A stretch of 64,000 nt of DNA from Planctomycetaceae bacterium. Lineage in GTDB: Bacteria > Planctomycetota > Phycisphaerae > SM23-33. The notes below the pieces were generated by a model. That model was not told the DNA's origin, did no database searches, and saw only the letters and a program-made list of their open reading frames with translations. Shown here piece by piece: positions 51,536 to 58,526 of this stretch. Every line of letters begins with the position of its first letter. Position 1 is the stretch's first letter. The translations under genes and the position numbers were made by a program. Location: NCBI GenBank assembly GCA_021371965.1, contig JAJFVE010000122.1, forward strand, positions 1-64,000, read 5' to 3'.

Positions 51536-51615
51536 CCACAGAGATCACAGAGAACGCAGAGAAGGAATGAAAAACTCTCTTTGTTTTCTCTGAGTTCTCT
51601 GTGATCTCTGTGGCA
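51536..51615. repeat. Tandem-word hairpin (CACAGAGATCACAGAGAA)
   Basis: GCCACAGAGATCACAGAGAA on the left and TTCTCTGTGATCTCTGTGGC on the right pair for about 35 bases. It lies right after pyrF and may be its terminator. Similar words occur near 58389-58487. Confidence 0.75.
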
Positions 51616-51623
51616 AAGCTGAT

Positions 51624-52508
51624 TTACTTTCGTTTCACGGCCTCAGCGATTTCCTTGGCGAATTCGGTCGCGGCGTAGCCCACAGCGTCTTCCCAGGCGC
51701 CAGCCGTGTTCTTCTGGTACGCAAAGATGACAGACCGGCTGGCGTTGACGATCCCGCCGGTGCCGTCGGCCTTGAACGACGCGGCGCAGTCGGCCGCCGA
51801 TGCGCCCTGGGCTCCGTAGCCGGGAATCAGCACGATCTGCTGGGGCATCACCTGCCGCAGCGCGCGGGCCTCGTCGGGGTACGTGGCCCCCACCACCGCT
51901 CCGACGCAACTGTACCCGCGCCGCCCGACGCGCCCGTCAGAGCCGCCGAGCTTCGCCACCAGCCGCGCCATGTGATCGTAAACGGGCGTCTTCTGCTCGT
52001 CGCGAATGTCCTGCACCTGCGGGGCCGAGGGGTTGCTCGTGCGGACCAGCACGAAGATGCCCGCCCCGCCTGCCGCCGCCGCGGCAATGAACGGCTCGAT
52101 CCCGTCGCTGCCGAGGTAGCCGTTGACGGTGATCGCGTCGGCCGCATCCGGTCCGGCCAGGTGCCCGCGGGCATACGCTTCGGCGGTCGGGCCAATGTCG
52201 TTGCGCTTCACGTCGCCGATGGCGATGAGCCCCAGCTTGCGAGCCTGGGCCATCATCCGGAAGTAAACGCCCACGCCCGCCGCTCCCAGGGCTTCAAAGT
52301 ACGCCGACTGAATCTTCACCGCCGGCACGAGAGGCGCGACGATCTGTAGCACGCGGCCACAGAACGTCTCCACCGCCTCGACAGGCCCCAGCGTCTTGAG
52401 CGGCGCCGGCAGGCGGTCGAAGACGGGGTCCAGGCCCACGCACACAGGCGAACCCTTGCGCTCGATGGCCTCCAGCAGTCGGTCGGCGAAGTTTTCAAGC
52501 ATACGCAT
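51624..52508 (-). CDS. pyrF: Orotidine-5'-phosphate decarboxylase
   Basis: 294 aa, the longer PyrF type. It makes UMP from OMP. Seen: VCVGLDPVFDRLP, VPAVKIQSAYFEALG, the catalytic DVKRNDIGPTAEAYA (Asp-Lys-Asp), TVNGYLGSDGIEPFI and IPGYGAQGASAAD. Start at 52508 (MRMLENFADRLLEA); the open frame continues to 53615 on the minus strand but that part only mirrors leuD. A tandem-word hairpin follows. Confidence 0.93.
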   Translation of the reverse strand: MRMLENFADRLLEAIERKGSPVCVGLDPVFDRLPAPLKTLGPVEAVETFCGRVLQIVAPLVPAVKIQSAYFEALGAAGVGVYFRMMAQARKLGLIAIGDVKRNDIGPTAEAYARGHLAGPDAADAITVNGYLGSDGIEPFIAAAAAGGAGIFVLVRTSNPSAPQVQDIRDEQKTPVYDHMARLVAKLGGSDGRVGRRGYSCVGAVVGATYPDEARALRQVMPQQIVLIPGYGAQGASAADCAASFKADGTGGIVNASRSVIFAYQKNTAGAWEDAVGYAATEFAKEIAEAVKRK

Positions 52509-52545
52509 TCTCCGGCCGCTAGTGTATCGCCGGCCGAAGCGTTTT

Positions 52546-52578
52546 CCACTTCGAACTTCGATCTTCGAACTTCGAACT
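52546..52578. repeat. Tandem-word repeat (CTTCGAACTTCG)
   Basis: CTTCGAACTTCGATCTTCGA repeated, between divergent pyrF and leuD. Same words at 39100-39130. Confidence 0.6.
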
Positions 52579-52637
52579 CTTCCACCGGCCGGCAAAATCT
52601 GCTTTAATGCGTGAAAGCTTTTACAGGAATTGCAGAC

Positions 52638-53195
52638 ATGGACAGAATCATCCGCGGCAAAGCGTTCGTCGTCGGCGATAATGTCGACACCGACCAGATT
52701 ATTCCCGCTGAGTACCTCAGCTACAATCCGTCCGACCCGGCCGAGCGCAAATACTTCGGCATGTACGCCATGAGCGGCGTGCCGCCGGTGCAGTCGGGCC
52801 TGCCCAAGGGCAACGTGCCCTTCGTCAAGAAGGGCGAGTTCACCAGCGAGTTCGCGGTGATCGTGGCCGGACGCAACTTCGGCTGCGGCTCCAGCCGCGA
52901 GCACGCCCCGCTGGCGATCGCCGAAGCGGGCGGCCGCGCCGTCGTCGCCGAAAGCTACGCCCGCATCTTCTATCGCAACAGCGTCAACGGCGCGTACGTG
53001 GTGCCCCTCGAAACGCAGCGCCGCCTCGTCGATCAGGTCGCCACCGGCGACGAAGTCGAGATCGACATCGCCGCCAACGTCCTGCGCAACCTGACCACCG
53101 GCCGTAATCACGAACTGGCCAGCCTGGGCGACGTGGCCGAGATCATCGAGGCCGGCGGCATCTTCCAATACGCCAAGCAGTCCGGGCGGCTGTAG
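52638..53195 (+). CDS. leuD: 3-isopropylmalate dehydratase small subunit
   Basis: 185 aa, archaeal-type short LeuD. With LeuC it isomerises 2- to 3-isopropylmalate. Seen: RGKAFVVGDNVDTDQIIPAEYL, VIVAGRNFGCGSSREHAPLAI, and AVVAESYARIFYRNSVN. ATG at 52638 preceded by ACAGGAATT; a GTG at 52611 would add nine residues. leuC is not in the window, and leuB lies 32 kb away, so leucine genes are dispersed. The LeuD/homoaconitase small subunits are hard to tell apart. Confidence 0.9.
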   Translation: MDRIIRGKAFVVGDNVDTDQIIPAEYLSYNPSDPAERKYFGMYAMSGVPPVQSGLPKGNVPFVKKGEFTSEFAVIVAGRNFGCGSSREHAPLAIAEAGGRAVVAESYARIFYRNSVNGAYVVPLETQRRLVDQVATGDEVEIDIAANVLRNLTTGRNHELASLGDVAEIIEAGGIFQYAKQSGRL

Positions 53196-53198
53196 ACG

Positions 53199-53231
53199 AT
53201 AGCCGCGAACAACGCGAACTTCGCGAACCTG
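53199..53231. repeat. Short word repeat (CGCGAACAACGCGAACTTCGCGAA)
   Basis: Repeats of CGCGAAC/CTTCGCGAA between leuD and the DUF167 gene. Confidence 0.45.
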
Positions 53232-53238
53232 TGATGAG

Positions 53239-53544
53239 ATGAAGGGGATTGAACAACTCGACATTCGCGACGTCTCCGGCGGGTGCGTGATCGCCGTGAA
53301 GGCCGTGCCCGGCTCGTCGCGGGACAAGATCGTCGGCGTCCTGGGCGACGCCTTAAAAATTGCCACCTCCGCCCCGCCCGAGAAAGGCAAGGCCAATACG
53401 GCCGTGGCGGCCATTCTCGCCAAGGCTCTGGGCCTCGACCGCCGGGCGGTGACGCTGGTCAGCGGCCCGACGAATCCTCGCAAAGAGTTCCTGATCGCCG
53501 GTATGAGCCCACAGGCAGCGCGCGAGGCGTTGGCGGACGGTTGA
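53239..53544 (+). CDS. DUF167 (YggU) family protein
   Basis: 101 aa. Typical: CVIAVKAVPGSSRDKIVGVLGDALKIATSAPPEKGKAN and KALGLDRRAVTLVSGPTNPRKEFLI. A small conserved protein of unknown role, often near YggT or proC. It follows leuD by 43 nt and may be co-transcribed. Confidence 0.9.
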   Translation: MKGIEQLDIRDVSGGCVIAVKAVPGSSRDKIVGVLGDALKIATSAPPEKGKANTAVAAILAKALGLDRRAVTLVSGPTNPRKEFLIAGMSPQAAREALADG

Positions 53545-53586
53545 ATTGACAGCGTCTCCGCAGCGAGAAGTTCGCAGCCTGTAAAA

Positions 53587-53615
53587 TTGACGCACCCTAT
53601 GCAATCGCCTATCAT
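53587..53615 (+). promoter_or_regulatory. Promoter of the sulfatase unit
   Basis: TTGACG (53587-53592), a 17-nt spacer, TATCAT (53610-53615). An AAGGAG ribosome site at 53628 and an ATG at 53639 follow. Confidence 0.65.
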
Positions 53616-53638
53616 TGCGGCACAAATAAGGAGTCGGG

Positions 53639-53710
53639 ATGGCCAGCCTCAGGAGGAACCCAAGCTTGGAATCGGCCTGCCTGCCGCTGCCGCGGAGCGC
53701 GCAGCCATGA
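53639..53710 (+). CDS. 23-codon leader ORF coupled to the sulfatase
   Basis: It begins with ATG five bases after AAGGAG, reads MASLRRNPSLESACLPLPRS and three more residues, and its TGA overlaps the sulfatase ATG at 53707 (ATGA). It is the first good start on the predicted mRNA. A translated leader that couples to the sulfatase is likely; alternatively it hints at a frameshift in the true N-terminus. Confidence 0.4.
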   Translation: MASLRRNPSLESACLPLPRSAQP

Positions 53711-55266
53711 CAGAACCGTCCCTGGCCCAGAGCCGGCCGAACATCCTGATGATATTGGCCGACGACCTGTCCTATCGCGACCTGGGGTGCTTCGGCCAGC
53801 GGCAGTTCGACACGCCGGTCCTCGACGGGCTTTGCAGGCGAGGGCTGAAGTTCACGCAGGCCTACAGCGGCTCGCCCGAGTGCGCCCCCGCCCGGGCCAG
53901 CCTCATGACCGGCATGCACATGGGCCACTGCCGCGTCCGCACCAACGCGTCCGCCCGCGGGCAGGACCACCTTGAGAGGGCCGATGTGACGATCGCCCAG
54001 ACACTCAAGGCCGCCGGATATGCCACGTGCATGGTCGGCAAGTGGGGCATCGGCCTGCCGGGCACGGACGGGGCGCCGGAGAAGAAAGGTTTCGACGTCG
54101 CGTATGGGTTCTACGACCAGGCCAGCGCCCACACCTACTACCCGCATTACCTCTACGAGAACGGCCGGCCGGCGCCGATCCGCGGCAACTACGGCTTCGA
54201 CATGGACCATGCCTATCGCCACAACGGCGACGGGGAAGACAAGATACTCAACGCGTACGATGCCGCGGGCAAGCTGATCCCGCGCGGCGTCGCCAACGCG
54301 ACCGCGGCACAGAATTCCGAGGACCTCTGCTATCAGCGGGCGATGGCGTTTCTGGACGCCACGGCCCGAGGCCAGGCGCCCTTCTTCCTCTACTACGCCA
54401 CTCAGATTCCGCACGGTCCGCTGATCACGCCGGACCTGGGGCGTTACCGGGACAAGCCCTGGCCGCAGAAGAACCGCGAGTGGGCGGCGATGATCGACCA
54501 CCTCGACCGCCACGTCGGCGGGCTGCTGGACACGCTCGCCGCGCAGGGGCGGCTGGACAACACGCTGGTGATCTTCGCCAGCGACAACGGCTATTCGCAT
54601 TGGGGCTACATGGGCCGACCGCGCTACGACGACGACCCGCTCTTTCACAACAAAGGCCCGTGGAAGGGCGGCAAGTTCATCTCCTGGGAAGGCGGCGTGC
54701 GCGTGCCGATGTTCATCACCTGGCCGGGGCGCGTCGCCCCCGGCACGACGGAGAACCTCACCGCACTGTACGATCTGCCGGCGACGCTGGCGGAACTGGC
54801 CGGCATACAGGAACCGCCCGCCACCGATGGCATCAGCATCGTGCCGCTGCTGCAAGGGCGACCCGACCGGCAGAAGGCGCACGAGTTTCTGTACTGGGAA
54901 AGCGGCACGCACGCCCCGCACGCCCAGGCTGTCCGCATGGGCCGCTGGTTTGCCTGGCGCGAGCACCCGGACAACCCCGTGCTGCTTTGGGACACGATCG
55001 ACGATGTAGCGTCGCAGCGCGACGTGGCTGCGGCGCATCCGGACCTGGTGAATAAGGCCCTGGAGATCTTCCGCAGCCAGCACGTCGACAGCCGGTGGTA
55101 CCTCAACCCCGGCCAGTCGGCCGCGACGTTCGAGGCCAAGAAGGCCCTCGCCAAGGCCGAAGGCACTATGCAGATCGACACGCGCGCCAACAGCGACTAT
55201 CGCGGCGACGCCAACGCCCCGGCCTGGCCCAAGCCCCCGCGAGTGGACGGGGCGGTTCCCCCCTGA
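53707..55266 (+). CDS. Arylsulfatase-type sulfatase
   Basis: 519 aa from the ATG at 53707. Type I sulfatase: PNILMILADD (metal Asp19/20), the formylglycine signature CAPARASLMTG with Cys59 and Arg63, VGKWGIGLPG, FFLYYATQIPHGP, DNTLVIFASDNGYSHW, and EGGVRVPMFITWPGR. It removes sulfate from a sugar or steroid, typical of planctomycetes eating algal polysaccharides. Unusually, no signal peptide is seen, so it may act in the cytoplasm. A long open frame upstream begins in the predicted promoter and is not used. A TIM-barrel gene follows after 7 nt. Confidence 0.92.
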   Translation: MTEPSLAQSRPNILMILADDLSYRDLGCFGQRQFDTPVLDGLCRRGLKFTQAYSGSPECAPARASLMTGMHMGHCRVRTNASARGQDHLERADVTIAQTLKAAGYATCMVGKWGIGLPGTDGAPEKKGFDVAYGFYDQASAHTYYPHYLYENGRPAPIRGNYGFDMDHAYRHNGDGEDKILNAYDAAGKLIPRGVANATAAQNSEDLCYQRAMAFLDATARGQAPFFLYYATQIPHGPLITPDLGRYRDKPWPQKNREWAAMIDHLDRHVGGLLDTLAAQGRLDNTLVIFASDNGYSHWGYMGRPRYDDDPLFHNKGPWKGGKFISWEGGVRVPMFITWPGRVAPGTTENLTALYDLPATLAELAGIQEPPATDGISIVPLLQGRPDRQKAHEFLYWESGTHAPHAQAVRMGRWFAWREHPDNPVLLWDTIDDVASQRDVAAAHPDLVNKALEIFRSQHVDSRWYLNPGQSAATFEAKKALAKAEGTMQIDTRANSDYRGDANAPAWPKPPRVDGAVPP

Positions 55267-55273
55267 GGCTGTC

Positions 55274-56146
55274 ATGCTGATCAACTGCTATTACTATGCG
55301 CCGCATAATCACTGCCTGCTCCGGCGGCATATCGAGGCCGACCTGGAACAGATGAAATCCATCGGCACGCACGCCGTGTCGGTCTGCGTGCAGGAAGAGC
55401 AACTGACCAACTGGCACCACAAGCGGCTGGAGAACTTCATTCGCCAGGCCCATGGCTGCGGCCTGCAGGTGCATGCCGTGCCCAACCGCTGGGGCGGTCT
55501 GACGGCCGGCTGGCTTGACGGCTTTTCAAGCTGGACACTGGAGCATCGCGACCTGCCCATGGCCGGTCAGGAGCAGCAGGGCTGCTGCGACCCGGCCCGG
55601 CCTGAGCTGCGACGGCACTACGAAGAGACGCTGCGGCTGATGCTCACGATGTTTGAGTTCGACGGCTTGATCTGGGACGAGCCTCGCCCGCCGACGCAGT
55701 CGGTGATCGAGTTTCTCGACGAGATGAGCGCCCTGGCCAAGAGCCTGCGCCCGGCCCTGACGGTCAGCATGTTCGCCGAAGCCGGCGCCCTGCACCTGGC
55801 GGAGGTTTTCGCCCGCACGCGGCACATCGACTACCTCGGCGCCGACGGCCACCTGCGAGACCAGACGCACCAGATGCACCGCATGAAGAACACGATCTTC
55901 CAGACTCACGCGGTCTTTCATCCGGTCTTGTCGGCCGCAGGCAAGAAGACCCTGTTCCTCCTGGAGGCCCAGCGCCACCGAAACGAGGACCTGGCCAACT
56001 ACCTGTCCGTGGTCGACCGCGCCTTCGCCCTGCCGATGGACCACCTGATGTACTACTTCTCCGCGCACGAGATGTCGCTTGAGAATGAAGAGCAATTCAA
56101 CCGCGCTACCTGGCAAGCCGTCTCTCACGCGGCAACCGTCACGTGA
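55274..56146 (+). CDS. TIM-barrel protein of unknown function, glycosidase-like
   Basis: 290 aa, not recognised by name. Seen: MLINCYYYAPHNHCLLRRHIEADLEQMKSIG at the start, GLQVHAVPNRWGGLTAGW and FEFDGLIWDEPRPP, which suggest a barrel with acidic catalytic residues such as a GH-like hydrolase or sugar-binding lyase. It begins 7 nt after the sulfatase stop, so the two should act on one substrate, perhaps a sulfated glycan. No signal peptide. Function is inferred only from context. Confidence 0.6.
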   Translation: MLINCYYYAPHNHCLLRRHIEADLEQMKSIGTHAVSVCVQEEQLTNWHHKRLENFIRQAHGCGLQVHAVPNRWGGLTAGWLDGFSSWTLEHRDLPMAGQEQQGCCDPARPELRRHYEETLRLMLTMFEFDGLIWDEPRPPTQSVIEFLDEMSALAKSLRPALTVSMFAEAGALHLAEVFARTRHIDYLGADGHLRDQTHQMHRMKNTIFQTHAVFHPVLSAAGKKTLFLLEAQRHRNEDLANYLSVVDRAFALPMDHLMYYFSAHEMSLENEEQFNRATWQAVSHAATVT

Positions 56147-56197
56147 ACGAGGCCGCAGCAGAGTTGGATTGCCCGCCATGGGAGACTTCATCGCACC

Positions 56198-56214
56198 CGG
56201 AATGATGCCGGGTT
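56198..56214. terminator. Small hairpin at the end of tyrA
   Basis: ACCCGG, short loop, CCGGGT around the tyrA stop; converging with the TIM-barrel gene, it could end both. No T run. Confidence 0.3.
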
Positions 56215-57097
56215 ACTCCATGGCGACGCGGCGGTCGGCGAGGGCTTTGGCGATGGTTTGGTCGCGGCGGGTTTTGGCCTCGGCCAGAAAATGCGCGATG
56301 CCCTGCGCGTCACCCAGGTCGATCAGGTCGCGCAGGCGCATGAGGTCGTGCTCGAAGGTCTCCATCGCCGCCAGAACCGCGGAGCGATTAGTCAGCAGGA
56401 TGTCGCGCCACATCTCGACGTCGCCGCCGGCCAGGCGCGTCGCGTCGCGAAAACCGGTGGCCGCGATGTTCAAGTCCTTGTCATCGGGCAGCATCATCAG
56501 CAGTCCCGCCAGCAGGTGAGGCAGGTGCGAGACGCGGGCAGCTGCGCGGTCGTGGGCGGCCGGGCTCATGCGGACCGTGCGCATCCCCAGGTCGCGCCAG
56601 AGTCGCTCGATGGTCCCAGCGGCCGCCGGCGGCGTGTCGGGCGTGGGCGTGATGATGCACGTGGCGTTGTGGAACAGGTCGCCGCGGGCAAAGGCCACGC
56701 CTCTGACCTCGCTGCCGGCCATCGGGTGGCTGCCGACGAAGGGTCCGCCCTTGCCAAGGATTCGCTGGGCAGTTCGGACGACCACGGCCTTGGTCGAGCC
56801 CACGTCAGTCACCAGGGCGCCTTTGCGCAGCGAGCGTTTCAGCGTGCGCAGGTGCCCTTCAAAGGCCCCCACCGGCGTGGCTAGAATCACCAGGTCCGTC
56901 CGCCCGGCCGGCTCGGCCAGGTCCATGTGTGCGGTGTCGATCGCCCCGACGCGCAATGCTTCGTCCAGGCTGGCTTGTCGCCGCCCGACGCCCGCGACGA
57001 TCACGCGCGGATCGTGGGCCTTGATCGCCAGGGCGGCCGAGCCGCCCAGCAGGCCGACGCCGACGACGGTCACATGCTTGATGCCCTTCCGCGCCAT
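56213..57097 (-). CDS. tyrA: Prephenate dehydrogenase (TyrA-type)
   Basis: 294 aa. It converts prephenate to 4-hydroxyphenylpyruvate (or arogenate to tyrosine) with NAD(P). Seen: the Rossmann start KHVTVVGVGLLGGSAALAIKA (GxGxxG), VTDVGSTKAVVV, the FVGSHPMAGSEVRGV active-site block with His, and AAARVSHLPHLLAGLL. ATG at 57097, after which an upstream frame to 57142 runs through tandem-word DNA. Prephenate versus arogenate specificity is unresolved. Confidence 0.92.
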   Translation of the reverse strand: MARKGIKHVTVVGVGLLGGSAALAIKAHDPRVIVAGVGRRQASLDEALRVGAIDTAHMDLAEPAGRTDLVILATPVGAFEGHLRTLKRSLRKGALVTDVGSTKAVVVRTAQRILGKGGPFVGSHPMAGSEVRGVAFARGDLFHNATCIITPTPDTPPAAAGTIERLWRDLGMRTVRMSPAAHDRAAARVSHLPHLLAGLLMMLPDDKDLNIAATGFRDATRLAGGDVEMWRDILLTNRSAVLAAMETFEHDLMRLRDLIDLGDAQGIAHFLAEAKTRRDQTIAKALADRRVAME

Positions 57098-57102
57098 GGC
57101 TT

Positions 57103-57245
57103 CAATATCCAATATGCGATATGCAATATCCACCAAAAACACGTACTCAGACCTCGGGCTCCAGACTTCGGGCGCTCCCCGCAGCCACTGGCGGGCCTTA
57201 GGCCTGAGGTCCGAAGTCTGAGGTCCGAGGCCTGACGCCTGAAGC
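57103..57245. repeat. Tandem-word repeat (GAGGTCCGAAGTCTGAGG)
   Basis: Words ATATCCAATATGCGATATGC, CAGACCTCGGGCTCCAGACT and CTGAGGTCCGAAGTCTGAGG fill the gap between tyrA and accA and can fold on themselves. Confidence 0.65.
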
Positions 57246-57309
57246 CGCCGCCGCGGCCGGATTTCGCTTGATTGCCCGCCCCGCGTGCGATACGTTGAGG
57301 GGCAGGAAA

Positions 57310-57363
57310 ATGGACCAGGACGCTCAGGGCGTCCTTTTTAGTAGCGGGTTTTCGCATGGCTGA
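57310..57363 (+). CDS. 17-codon leader ORF overlapping accA
   Basis: ATG at 57310 preceded by GAGGGGCAGGAAA, reading MDQDAQGVLFSSGFSHG then TGA, which ends inside accA's start (accA ATG at 57356). It contains a terminator-like hairpin. Such an arrangement could couple or attenuate accA translation. Confidence 0.4.
   Translation: MDQDAQGVLFSSGFSHG
57318..57339 (+). terminator. Terminator-like hairpin before accA
   Basis: GGACGC, loop TCAGG, GCGTCC then TTTTT, 16 nt before the accA ATG and inside the leader ORF. Confidence 0.5.
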
Positions 57364-58357
57364 CAATGACGGAATCGCCGGCGGCTACCAGTTGCCTTTC
57401 GAGAGGCCCATTCTCCGTCTGCACAAGCAGATCGAAGAGCTCGAGGCCGCCCAGGCCAAGTCCGGCCGCGATTACGTTTCCGAGATCCACCAGATCCGCG
57501 CCCAGCGCACGGGGCTGCTGCGCAAGACTTACGAAGCCTTGACGGCGTGGGAAACGGTGCAGGTGGCCCGCCACCCCGCCCGCCCGCTGGCCAAAGACTA
57601 CATCGCCCAGATCGTCAAGAACTTCGTCGAGCTTCATGGCGACCGCCGCTTCGCTGACGACAAGGCCATCATCGCGGGCATCGGCTCGATCGGCACGGAG
57701 AAGGCCGTCATCATCGACCAGCAAAAGTGCCGCGACACCAAGGAAAAGGTCGCCTGCAACTTCGGTTGTGCGCATCCGGAGGGCTTCCGCAAGGCCCTTC
57801 GCGTGATGCAACTGGCCCAGAAGTTCCACCTGCCGGTGGTGACGATGGTCGACACGCAGGGCGCCTATCCGGGCGTGGGCTCGGAGGAGCGCGGGGTGGC
57901 CGAGGCCATCGCCCGCAACCTGCTGGAGATGAGCCGCCTGGCCACGCCCATCGTTTGCGTGGTCATCGGCGAGGGCGGCAGCGGCGGCGCCCTTGGCGTG
58001 GCCGTCGGCGACCGCATCGCCATGCTCCGCTTCGCCTATTATTCCGTCATCTCGCCCGAGGGCTGCGCGAGCATCCTGTGGCGCACCGGCGAAAAGGCCC
58101 CCGAGGCCGCCGAGGCCCTCAAGCTCACCGCCCCCCAGCTCAAAGAGCTCGACGTGATCGACGACATCATCCCCGAGCCCCTGGGGGCCGCCCATCGCGA
58201 CCCCGTCGAGGCGGCCGGTCACCTGGAGCGATACCTCGTCAAGAGCCTGCGCGAGCTCAAGCGGCTGACGCCCCAGACGCTCCTGGCCCAGCGCTACGCC
58301 CGCTGGCGCCGCATGGGCAAGGTGATGTACCTGACGCCGCAGTCAAGTCAGTTGTGA
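57356..58357 (+). CDS. accA: Acetyl-CoA carboxylase carboxyltransferase subunit alpha
   Basis: 333 aa. With AccD it transfers carboxyl from biotin to acetyl-CoA for fatty acid synthesis. Seen: ERPILRLHKQIEELEA, VQVARHPARPLAKDYI, FVELHGDRRFADDKAI, the carboxyltransferase block TMVDTQGAYPGVGSEERG, VVIGEGGSGGALGVAVGDRI and YSVISPEGCASILWR. The alpha subunit is stand-alone, as in most bacteria. Leader ORF and hairpin lie just upstream. Confidence 0.96.
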   Translation: MADNDGIAGGYQLPFERPILRLHKQIEELEAAQAKSGRDYVSEIHQIRAQRTGLLRKTYEALTAWETVQVARHPARPLAKDYIAQIVKNFVELHGDRRFADDKAIIAGIGSIGTEKAVIIDQQKCRDTKEKVACNFGCAHPEGFRKALRVMQLAQKFHLPVVTMVDTQGAYPGVGSEERGVAEAIARNLLEMSRLATPIVCVVIGEGGSGGALGVAVGDRIAMLRFAYYSVISPEGCASILWRTGEKAPEAAEALKLTAPQLKELDVIDDIIPEPLGAAHRDPVEAAGHLERYLVKSLRELKRLTPQTLLAQRYARWRRMGKVMYLTPQSSQL

Positions 58358-58490
58358 GTTGTGAGTTGTGAGTGGTGAGCAATACAACTCACCACAGAGG
58401 CTCAGAGAGAAACGAGGTAGAAGAACAGAGCCTGATTCCTGCTTTTGTTCTCGTCCTTGCCTCAGCGACCTCTGTGCCTCTGTGGTGATC
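58352..58490. repeat. Tandem-word repeats between accA and the PEP-CTERM gene
   Basis: GTTGTGAGTTGTGAGTTGTG at the accA end, then CACCACAGAGGCTCAGAGAG paired with CCTCTGTGCCTCTGTGGTG. It can fold to a long hairpin between two convergent genes. Confidence 0.65.
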
Positions 58491-58526
58491 CTTTCTGTCC
58501 CTGGCCTTCATTCGTCCCCATTCGTG

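Noticed and set aside
52509..53615. Upstream extension of the pyrF frame
   Set aside because: It only mirrors leuD and DUF167 on the other strand; PyrF homologues start near 52508.
53639..53710. Frameshift at the sulfatase N-terminus
   Set aside because: Not favoured: the short ORF has no signal-like or sulfatase-like sequence and the ATGA overlap fits a coupled leader; it stays possible.
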